From Methanoculleus sp. UBA208 (GTDB lineage: Archaea; Halobacteriota; Methanomicrobia; Methanomicrobiales; Methanoculleaceae): a DNA stretch of 20,311 bases. The stretch spans positions 1,120 through 21,430 of the forward strand of contig NZ_DAFZ01000038.1 of assembly GCF_002498065.1 (NCBI RefSeq), written 5' to 3'. The position numbers and the translations under genes are program-made. Under the pieces are notes generated by a model. That model was not told where the DNA came from, made no database searches, and saw nothing but the letters and a program-made list of their open reading frames with translations. This document shows, piece by piece, positions 13,919-20,311 of the stretch (positions within the stretch are counted from its first letter, which is position 1; each line of letters starts with the position of its first letter).

Positions 13919-15481
13919 ATGAGAGAACCCCGAGTACCTGTAACCTATCTGATAGTTTTCGTTGTGGCGGTCATCTCGATTGCCGTGATCGCCACCGCAG
14001 CTCCTCAGGCTGGAACCTTCACGAGCGGCGAGCCGGGCATGCCCGGTCTCAGCAGAGCGCTTGAAGTTTTCCCGAATAACCTCTCACATGCAGACATATC
14101 CGGCAATCGGATCGTCTATAGCGATTATAGAAACGGCAACTGGGACATCTTCCTGTTCAACCATACCTCGGGCAGGGAGTACCAGCTCACGAACGACTCC
14201 TATGACCAGATGAACCCAACAATATCCTGCGACCTGGTTGCCTGGTACGACAACTCAACCGGAGCGTGGGACCTCGTTCTCCTCAAACTCCACGGCGAAG
14301 ATGCTGCCTACCAGGTCTGCACGGGCCCCGACGAAGGACGGCCCGGCTGTCCCGCGGGAGTGGTCTGTCCGCCGGTCTCCACCCCAACACCTACTTCGAC
14401 CCCCACCCCGACACCTGGGCCCGGCAACTGCTCCTGCACGGCGAACTTCACCTGGAACCCGCAGAACCCCGGCGTCAACACTACGGTTAACTTCACCGGG
14501 AATACCACGATCTCGGGGGATTGCGGGATCGAGGCATGGGCCTGGGACTTCGGCGACAACGGGACTTCTCCGGAGCAGAACCCCAATCATGCGTACGCTC
14601 AGCCGGGAACCTACGCGGTCAGGCTGAACGTGACCCTCGACGACGGTACGGTGTGCAACACATCGAGGGACGTCACTGTCTCGCCGCTTCCCCCGGACAA
14701 CTGTTCCTGCACGGCGGATTTCACCTGGGACCCGCAGAGCCCCGGCGTCAACGAGACGGTTGATTTCACTGACGAGACAACGGTCTCCGGGGACTGCGCC
14801 ATCCAGGCATGGGCCTGGGACTTCGGTGACGGGGCGACCGGCGAAGGCGAGACCGCCAGCCACGCCTACACCGCGGAAGGAACCTACACGGTCAGCCTGA
14901 ACGTGACCCTCGACGACGGTGGGGCGTGCAACACCTCAAGGGACGTCACCGTCTCGCTGCCTCCCCAGGAGAACTGCTCCTGCACGGCAAGCATCGCGAA
15001 AGACCGCGACCAGGCCGACCCTGAGCAGCCGGTTGCCTTTACCGGTTCGGCTACGGTCGACGGGGACTGCAACGTCCAGACGTGGGCCTGGGACTTCGGC
15101 GACGGGGCGACCGGTGAGGGCGAGACCGCGAGCCACGCCTACGCCGCGGCGGGAACCTACACGGTTACGCTGACCGTAACGCTTGACGACGGCAGCACCT
15201 GCCAGGCAACGACGGATGTCACGGTGGTTGTTCCTCCGGAGCCCTGCTCCTGCTCGGCAAGCATTACGACAGACGGGAACTCGTTCCACGGCGAGGTCGA
15301 TATCCAGGGCGACTGCTCCGTGACCGACTGGGCCTGGAACTTCGGTGACGGGACAACCGCCAGCGGCCAGGACGTCACCCACGATTACGCGTCGGAAGGG
15401 ACGTATACGGTCACGCTGGTCGTGACGCTCGACGACGGGAACACGTGCCAGGCAACAAGCCAGGCCTTCGTGGTCTTCTGA
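13919..15481 (+). CDS. Secreted PKD-repeat protein with beta-propeller-like N-terminal part
   Basis: A 520-residue exported protein, started at the ATG at 13919 (MREPRVPVTYL) after GGGGA; the in-frame ATG at 13847 precedes the TATA boxes. Residues 8-28 form a hydrophobic signal or anchor. Residues about 55-135 contain ISGNRIVYSDYRNGNWDIF and ISCDLVAWYDNSTGAWDLV, two blades of the TolB/propeller-like repeat common in methanogen surface proteins. A TPTPTSTPTPTPGPG linker (about 155-169) leads to four PKD domains (170-520), each with the WAWDFGD or WAWNFGD signature and a GTYTVTL-type strand. No C-terminal anchor follows, so the protein is secreted or held by the N-terminal helix. The role is probably surface adhesion or matrix. 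Many NxT/S sites suggest N-glycosylation. Confidence 0.9.
   Translation: MREPRVPVTYLIVFVVAVISIAVIATAAPQAGTFTSGEPGMPGLSRALEVFPNNLSHADISGNRIVYSDYRNGNWDIFLFNHTSGREYQLTNDSYDQMNPTISCDLVAWYDNSTGAWDLVLLKLHGEDAAYQVCTGPDEGRPGCPAGVVCPPVSTPTPTSTPTPTPGPGNCSCTANFTWNPQNPGVNTTVNFTGNTTISGDCGIEAWAWDFGDNGTSPEQNPNHAYAQPGTYAVRLNVTLDDGTVCNTSRDVTVSPLPPDNCSCTADFTWDPQSPGVNETVDFTDETTVSGDCAIQAWAWDFGDGATGEGETASHAYTAEGTYTVSLNVTLDDGGACNTSRDVTVSLPPQENCSCTASIAKDRDQADPEQPVAFTGSATVDGDCNVQTWAWDFGDGATGEGETASHAYAAAGTYTVTLTVTLDDGSTCQATTDVTVVVPPEPCSCSASITTDGNSFHGEVDIQGDCSVTDWAWNFGDGTTASGQDVTHDYASEGTYTVTLVVTLDDGNTCQATSQAFVVF
14426..15478 (+). repeat. Four tandem PKD-domain repeats
   Basis: The repeats start at 14426, 14699, 14972 and 15242 (91, 91, 90 and 79 codons, the last shortened at its end). 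Each opens with C-S-C and has one cysteine in GDC before the WAWDFGD signature and another after DDG, four per unit. Units 2 and 3 are nearly identical in DNA around 14806-14870 and 15078-15143, which suggests recent duplication or gene conversion. Confidence 0.85.
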
Positions 15482-15497
15482 TACGCCTGCAAAAAGC

Positions 15498-15528
15498 GGC
15501 GGGGAGGCGAATCTCCCCGCCCCTTTCT
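15498..15528. terminator. Terminator between convergent genes
   Basis: A perfect 9-bp stem, GGCGGGGAG (15498-15506) and CTCCCCGCC (15513-15521) with loop GCGAAT, lies 17 bases after the PKD gene. It is followed on the plus strand by a pyrimidine-rich CCTTTCTTCT and preceded by AAAAA, which reads as a T-run on the minus strand, so it could end both convergent transcripts. Confidence 0.65.
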
Positions 15529-15545
15529 TCTGGTGATACGCGGGG

Positions 15546-17039
15546 TCACACCCCGACGACCGCAGCCTCGATGGTCTCTTCTCCGAGGTTGTCGGCGTGA
15601 ACCTCGTCCCTGCTTAAGCACGCGAGGGCGACGACGGCGAGCGAGACCGCGAAGACGGCGACGAAGACCAGGTCGAACCCCGCGGCAAGCACGTCTATCC
15701 TGATATCCGCCGGAGAGGACGTCGTTACGTGGCGGTGCGACGCGACCGTGAGCATCGCCTGGATGAAGAGCATGCTGATGAAGGAGATGCCGAGGGTTAT
15801 CGGGCCGGTACGCTCCACGGAGATGAGGCTTGAGACCATGCCGTGCCGGTCGCGGGGGGCCATGTTCATCACCATGTTCGTGCCTGGCGAGAGCATGAGG
15901 CCGAGACCGAACCCCACGGCGGCGAGTGCGCCGCTGATGTAGTATATCGTGCTCTCTGCCGAGAAGAGGTGGAACATCAGGTATCCGGCGGAGACTGCGA
16001 GCGCGCCGGCAATACAGAGCCTCCTGTTCCCGATGCTGTTGATCAGCATGCCGGAGAGGAAACCGCTCGCCATCATGGCGAACGAGAGCGCGGTGAGGAC
16101 GAGCCCGGAGGTCGACGGGTCAAAGCCCTTCACCAGTTCGAGGAAGAACGGGAGGAGGTAGTTGACGCCGCCGAAGAGGAAGTAGGAGAGGGCGAGCATG
16201 AGGTTGACGTAGAGGAAGTTCCTGTTCGCAAAGAGCCGGAAGTCGAGCAGCGGGTCGGCCGTCTTCTGCTCGTGGAGGACGAGATACCCGAGCGCGACGC
16301 CTGCAGCCGCGAGTGCCGAAAGAATCGCCGGACTGGTCCAGCCGAGCGCAGACCCTTCGCTGACGGCGTAGATCAGGGACCCGAGCCCGACGAAGATCAG
16401 AACCGCCCCGAGCCGGTCGAACGGCGAGGGCGTGCCGGTTGCCGTCCGGCCCGCCGGTATCGCGTAGGAGCCGAGCAGGATGGCCGCGAAGCCCACCGGG
16501 ACGTTGATGTAGAAGATCCAGTTCCAGGAGAGGTACTGCGTCAGGACGCCCCCGAGGATCGGGCCGGCCGCGGTCCCGAACGCCGCGAACGTGGTCACGA
16601 CCCCCATCGCCTTTCCCTTCATCTTCATCGGGAGGAACGCCGCGACCAGGGCCGGGGCGATGGCGGCGATCATCGCCCCGCCGATCGCCTGGAGCACCCT
16701 TGAAGCGATCAGCGTCCCGAACGAGTCGAATACCTCCGGGAAGAAACCACAGAAGAACGAGCCTGCCGTGAATACACCGAACCCGGCGAGAAATACGGTC
16801 TTGAAACCGATCCTGTCGGCAACCTTGCCAAAAACGAGGACACAGCCCGTCAGCACCAGCAGGTATGCCGTTGCAACCCAGCTGACCGTCGTCGAGGGGA
16901 GGTCGAAGATCGTCGAGATCGTGGGAAGAGCGATGTTCACGATCGTCCCGTCAAGCGACGTCATGAACATCGCGAGAGCGACCGAGACCATGAGCAGTGA
17001 GTATCGCTGCTGCGAGGCGTTGCCGTCCGGTGAATGCAT
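15546..17039 (-). CDS. MFS drug exporter, DHA2 family (EmrB/QacA type)
   Basis: A 497-residue major facilitator of the 14-helix DHA2 family, which exports drugs or other hydrophobic compounds by proton antiport. Family signatures are MTSLDGTIVNIALPTIS in helix 1, GKVADRIGFKTVF in the loop between helices 2 and 3, and LSWNWIFYINVPVGFAAILL near helix 6. Long hydrophobic helices continue to VAVFAVSLAVVALACLSRDE near the end. The ATG at 17039 has no clear ribosome site. An A-rich element, AAAAAATCTTAA on the minus strand at about 17064-17075, could be its TATA region. No adjacent regulator or membrane-fusion gene is present, so the substrate is unknown. It converges on the PKD gene with a shared terminator. 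Confidence 0.92.
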   Translation of the reverse strand: MHSPDGNASQQRYSLLMVSVALAMFMTSLDGTIVNIALPTISTIFDLPSTTVSWVATAYLLVLTGCVLVFGKVADRIGFKTVFLAGFGVFTAGSFFCGFFPEVFDSFGTLIASRVLQAIGGAMIAAIAPALVAAFLPMKMKGKAMGVVTTFAAFGTAAGPILGGVLTQYLSWNWIFYINVPVGFAAILLGSYAIPAGRTATGTPSPFDRLGAVLIFVGLGSLIYAVSEGSALGWTSPAILSALAAAGVALGYLVLHEQKTADPLLDFRLFANRNFLYVNLMLALSYFLFGGVNYLLPFFLELVKGFDPSTSGLVLTALSFAMMASGFLSGMLINSIGNRRLCIAGALAVSAGYLMFHLFSAESTIYYISGALAAVGFGLGLMLSPGTNMVMNMAPRDRHGMVSSLISVERTGPITLGISFISMLFIQAMLTVASHRHVTTSSPADIRIDVLAAGFDLVFVAVFAVSLAVVALACLSRDEVHADNLGEETIEAAVVGV

Positions 17040-17345
17040 ATGGAAATCTGCCTGCTGATAGGGTTAAGATTTTTTGGAACGGACGCGCCGGAGATCCCTG
17101 ATTTCAGGATGGTGGCGGGAGGATCGTGTGTACGGAGATACGCGGTTGCATGCCGGTATTTCGCTGAAGTGAGCGGAGCACGGGGACAGGAAGACGGCGA
17201 GGTACGTTATGGCATGTACGGGGGGAAGAGGCGACCTGTTGGGATTACTCCTCCCATGACCGGCCCTGCAAGCAGCGTGAGGGCAGAGATGCCGAAGGCG
17301 GCCGGCGTAGGTGGTTACCTTTCCGTGAGCGCGGAGATTCCGCGC
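17040..17345. other. Intergenic region between histidine kinase and MFS genes
   Basis: This 306-base gap holds the A-rich candidate promoter for the MFS gene near 17064-17075 and, at its right edge, the strong hairpin listed separately. The remainder has no coding frame I can support; the long plus-strand frame across it is a shadow of the kinase gene continuing leftward. Confidence 0.5.
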
Positions 17346-17350
17346 TCACG
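17324..17350 (-). terminator. Strong hairpin at the end of the histidine kinase gene
   Basis: CGTGAGCGCGGA (17324-17335) and TCCGCGCTCACG (17339-17350) form a perfect 12-bp stem with a 3-base loop. It includes the kinase stop codon (17348-17346). No T-run follows on the minus strand, so it may block decay or pause transcription rather than act as a classic terminator. Confidence 0.5.
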
Positions 17351-20311
17351 AGCAGGGGTCTCGCTCCCGCTTTGCCGGTTTGAGCGTGAACCTGAATGCC
17401 GCCCCTTCTTCCGGCCGGCCGGGCACGCGGTCCTCGATCCAGATCTTTCCTCCGTAGCGCTCGGTGAGCGTCCTGCAGATGAAGAGCCCGAGCCCGTCGC
17501 CCTTCCCCCGGGCCTTCCCCCGCTCGAACCGGTGGAAGAGCTTCTCCTTCGTATCGTCCGGCACGCCGGGTCCGTCGTCCTCCACCGAGATCAGCACCTC
17601 GCCGTCCCGCTCTTCCGCCCGGACGACGATCTCCACGTCAGGTCCGCCGAACTTGACGCTGTTGCCGATGAGGTTCGTAAAGACCGTGGAGAGGAGGTTG
17701 TCCGCCAGGACATCGAGCGGGGGAACTTCCTGCCGTATCGATGCTCCGCGGAAATTTCCAATCTCCTCTTCTATGACCGCGTTGAGACTCACCGGCGCAA
17801 AATCCGCTGATTCCGTATGGATCCGCCGGAACGTCGCCACGTTCATGAGGATCTCGGTGCTTCGCGCGATGCTGTCGTGGAGTTTTTGAGCGTAGGCCTT
17901 CTCGGGCCCCTCGAGCAGGTCGAGCATGAGATCGGCGTAGATGCCGGAGACGTTGTTCGCGTTTCTGATATCGTGCGTCATGATGTCGAGATACAGGTTT
18001 GCCTCCCGGTGCGCCTCCTCGAGGCTTGCGATCAGCCGACTTCGCTCCTCCTCGGCCTGTTTTCGATCGGTGACGTCGCGTGCGTTCACGATGAACCCCC
18101 GGGCGCTCCCCTCCCGGAGCAGGTTCGCACCGGTAACGTCGAGGTATATCCACCGCCCTGCAGAGTCCCGGACCCTGATCTCGAAGGTGAGTCTCGCCGA
18201 TGGCTGGCCCGTCCCGGTTCTCATCGCCTCCAGCACCGCCGGCACATCGTCCGGATGCGTGAGGTCGAGCACGTTCGTGCCGATGAGGCCGTCGGGGTCG
18301 TAGCCCCCGATCCGCTTCACCGAGGGGCTCGTATAGGTGATGCACCCGTTCGTGTCGAGAAGGATGATGATATCGGACGCGTTCTCGATGAGAGAACGGA
18401 AATGCACCTCGCTCTCCTGCAGGACCCGGTTGAGATGCGCCAGTTCGTTGCTCTTCTCCTGGAGTTGCTCGGTGGTGCACTGCAGTTCTTCGTTCTGGGC
18501 CTCCATCTCTTCGGCGAACTGCTGCAGCTGTTCCAGGAGTTTCTGCTTCTGCGCTTCCGCCCGCTTCATCTCCGTAATCTCTGTTCCGACGGCGATGGCT
18601 CCGGTGATGTCTCCCTGCGCGTCCCGCAGGGGTGTCTTCGTGAGATAGAATGTTCTGTCGCCGGCCGCTTCTTCGAAGGTCTCGGTGGTCCCGGTCTCCA
18701 TAACGCGCCGCTCGTTGGCAACGACAGGCCCGCCGACTTCCTCGCCGAGGAGTTCGATTGCCGTTCTGCCGAGCACTTCGCTGGCCGGCCAGCCCATCAT
18801 CCGGAGCACGGCAGGGTTGCACATAACGAACCGGTTCCGGCGGTCTACAGCGTAGATAGGTGCCGGCGTATTCTCGCAGATGGCGTTGAGGACGGCATTG
18901 GCTTTGCGCAGTTCGTCCGTGCGTTCGATAACGCGCTCCTCGAGCGTCTCGTTCAACTTCTGCAGCGCTTCCTCGGCCCGCTTGCGCTTGGTTATGTCGA
19001 TACCCACCTCCAGGATATGGAGCGAACCGTCCGCTTCGGTGAAGGGGAAGTCGAAGATATCGTAATCGTGGCCGTCCGGCCCGGTCCACTCCCAGTGGTG
19101 GGGCGCCTTCGTCTTCATGACGCGGTAGGACTCGCAGTTCTCGCAGGGCTCCGTGAGTCCGAAGAGGTACTCATAGCAGCGCCGGCCGCCGGACTCGCCG
19201 AACCGCTCCCGGAAGAAACGGTTTGCGAAAGGCACATGATAGTCCGGCGAGAGCAGCACCACGTACGCCGGCAGCGTCTCCAGGACGTCGTAAAGACGTT
19301 GCCGCTCTGTTCTCACCGCCTCCTCCGCCCGGGCTCGCTCGGCGATCTCCGCCTGCAGGGCTTCGTTCGCCTCCCGGAGTTTGAGGGTGCGCTCCAGAAC
19401 GCGCGTCTCCAGTTCGTCGTGCGCTCTCTGCAGCGCCTCTTCGGCCTGTTTGCGTTCGGTGATGTCCTGGCCCTGGGCGATGACCGACGAGACCGTTTTC
19501 CGATCGTCCCCGTACACGGCGGCGGAGTTCCACAGGACGGTCCTGATCTTGCCGTCCGCCGTGAGTATGGGGATCTCGACGGTCTCCCACCGCTCCCCGG
19601 CGGTTGTCTTCCGGATGAGATTCATCAGTTCTTCCCGCCTGGCTTCGGGGAAGAGGATCTCCGGCGACTGGCCGACGACCTCGCCCGCGGTCCGGCCCGT
19701 CAGCCGCTCGAAGGCGCTGTTGAACCTGGTGATCCTGAGGTCTGCGTCCCAGACGATGATGGGCGCGTTGGCGTACGCGATCAGGTTCTCCAGGTGCTGG
19801 GTCGTCTCGCGCAGAGAACGTTCGCTCTTCCCCAGTTCGTCCAGGTTCTGTCGCAGTTCCTCCTCTACCGTCGTCAGGTCTTCGTAGGCATCGTTGAGTT
19901 CCCTGTTCTTGCGGACCAGTTCCCGTTCGATGCGTTTACGCTCCCGCGCATAGCGTATCGATCGCACGAACGACGAACCCGTCAGCCGGCCCTTCACGAG
20001 ATAGTCCTGCGCCCCTTCCTGGAGTGCCGCAAGGCCGGTCTCTTCGTCGTCAAGCCCGGTCAGGACCACGATGGGGACGTCCGGTGCGTGTCTCCCCACG
20101 GTCCCGACCGTATCGATACCGCGGCTGTCCGGGAGGTTCAGGTCGAGGAGGATGAGATCGATTCCTCCCTCGTGCAGGATGGAGAGCGCGGACGAGAGAT
20201 ACTGTGCGGATTCGATCTCAATGTCGAGCCCCGGGGAATCTGCGAGCAGTTCCCGTATCAGTTCCAGGTCTGCCGGGTTGTCCTCGACCACCGGCTCTGT
20301 TGAAACCCTCT
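17346..20311 (-). CDS. Hybrid sensor: N-terminal receiver, four PAS domains and histidine kinase (5' end probably missing)
   Basis: The frame is open to the window edge. A GTG at 20291 could start a 981-residue protein (numbering used here), but it would cut the first receiver strand, so the gene probably begins upstream. Order: REC (1-115; D50 phosphoacceptor, T78, K100), coiled coil (116-165), PAS1 (about 166-280), PAS2 (about 330-437, with C372, C383 and C386), PAS3 (about 465-575), coiled coil (576-620), PAS4 (about 625-743), HisKA with H773 in MTHDIRNANN, and HATPase (about 865-972; N-box FTNLIGNSVKFGG, G1 EDDGPGVP, G2 GDGLGLF). No membrane helix is seen, so it is a soluble sensor. The receiver at the front suggests input from another kinase. 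No output regulator is encoded nearby. Confidence 0.92.
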   Translation of the reverse strand, partial: RVSTEPVVEDNPADLELIRELLADSPGLDIEIESAQYLSSALSILHEGGIDLILLDLNLPDSRGIDTVGTVGRHAPDVPIVVLTGLDDEETGLAALQEGAQDYLVKGRLTGSSFVRSIRYARERKRIERELVRKNRELNDAYEDLTTVEEELRQNLDELGKSERSLRETTQHLENLIAYANAPIIVWDADLRITRFNSAFERLTGRTAGEVVGQSPEILFPEARREELMNLIRKTTAGERWETVEIPILTADGKIRTVLWNSAAVYGDDRKTVSSVIAQGQDITERKQAEEALQRAHDELETRVLERTLKLREANEALQAEIAERARAEEAVRTERQRLYDVLETLPAYVVLLSPDYHVPFANRFFRERFGESGGRRCYEYLFGLTEPCENCESYRVMKTKAPHHWEWTGPDGHDYDIFDFPFTEADGSLHILEVGIDITKRKRAEEALQKLNETLEERVIERTDELRKANAVLNAICENTPAPIYAVDRRNRFVMCNPAVLRMMGWPASEVLGRTAIELLGEEVGGPVVANERRVMETGTTETFEEAAGDRTFYLTKTPLRDAQGDITGAIAVGTEITEMKRAEAQKQKLLEQLQQFAEEMEAQNEELQCTTEQLQEKSNELAHLNRVLQESEVHFRSLIENASDIIILLDTNGCITYTSPSVKRIGGYDPDGLIGTNVLDLTHPDDVPAVLEAMRTGTGQPSARLTFEIRVRDSAGRWIYLDVTGANLLREGSARGFIVNARDVTDRKQAEEERSRLIASLEEAHREANLYLDIMTHDIRNANNVSGIYADLMLDLLEGPEKAYAQKLHDSIARSTEILMNVATFRRIHTESADFAPVSLNAVIEEEIGNFRGASIRQEVPPLDVLADNLLSTVFTNLIGNSVKFGGPDVEIVVRAEERDGEVLISVEDDGPGVPDDTKEKLFHRFERGKARGKGDGLGLFICRTLTERYGGKIWIEDRVPGRPEEGAAFRFTLKPAKRERDPCS

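Noticed and set aside
14377..14424. TPTPT coding repeat as a microsatellite or CRISPR-like array
   Set aside because: It is the Thr/Pro linker between the propeller-like and PKD parts, common in methanogen surface proteins.
17817..20303. Very long plus-strand open frame (828 codons)
   Set aside because: It lies wholly opposite the kinase gene, whose domains are unambiguous; a long antisense frame is expected in GC-rich coding DNA.

Overview
The window looks like the chromosome of a methanogenic archaeon of the order Methanomicrobiales, with a Methanoculleus-like genome the best guess. The reasons are high G+C coding sequence with strong G/C third positions, short AT-rich TATA-like boxes 20-45 bases before several genes, T-run terminators, a secreted PKD-repeat protein, a multi-PAS histidine kinase with an HDIRN-type H-box, and a cysteine-rich ferredoxin protein. 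This assignment is inferred from gene content and base composition, not from a marker gene. No tRNA, rRNA, CRISPR array, integrase, transposase or phage gene was seen.

Layout, left to right. Bases 1-417 hold no convincing gene but contain a cluster of small hairpins and related inverted and direct repeats. A flavin-binding PNPOx-fold protein (418-846, +) converges on a run of five minus-strand genes read from right to left: a condensation/acyltransferase-fold protein (7314-6019), a STAS-domain protein with an unrecognised C-terminal region (5868-4543), a membrane SpoIIE/PP2C phosphatase with a sensor domain and HAMP (4507-2591), a metallophosphoesterase that has lost its first metal motif (2506-1625) and an AlkD-type DNA glycosylase (1573-860). 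The STAS and PP2C genes are 35 bases apart and form a plausible partner-switching signalling pair, preceded by a perfect palindrome beside a TATA-like box. The divergent region 7315-7436 carries two copies of a composite motif between the condensation gene and a two-cluster ferredoxin protein (7437-8381, +). The 3' end of that ferredoxin gene overlaps a 3-methyladenine DNA glycosylase (8895-8314, -), so the window holds two unrelated alkylation-repair glycosylases.

The middle (8896-11884) holds a short stand-alone diiron ferritin-like protein with the metal-ligand spacing of encapsulated ferritins, a long spacer with a possible gene remnant, a cupin, a small unknown protein and an AI-2E-family membrane protein. 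The right part holds a CPA1 cation/proton antiporter with a TrkA-C domain, a secreted protein with four cysteine-containing PKD repeats, a 14-helix DHA2 drug exporter, and a large REC-PAS4-histidine kinase that runs to the right edge and probably begins at or just past it.

Most genes are recognisable families. The parts most worth following are the hairpin-repeat element at the left edge, the STAS/PP2C pair with its unknown domain and operator palindrome, the paired composite motif at 7316-7424, the metallophosphoesterase without its DxH motif, and the encapsulin-type ferritin with no visible shell gene or targeting tail. I see no complete new defence or mobile system.
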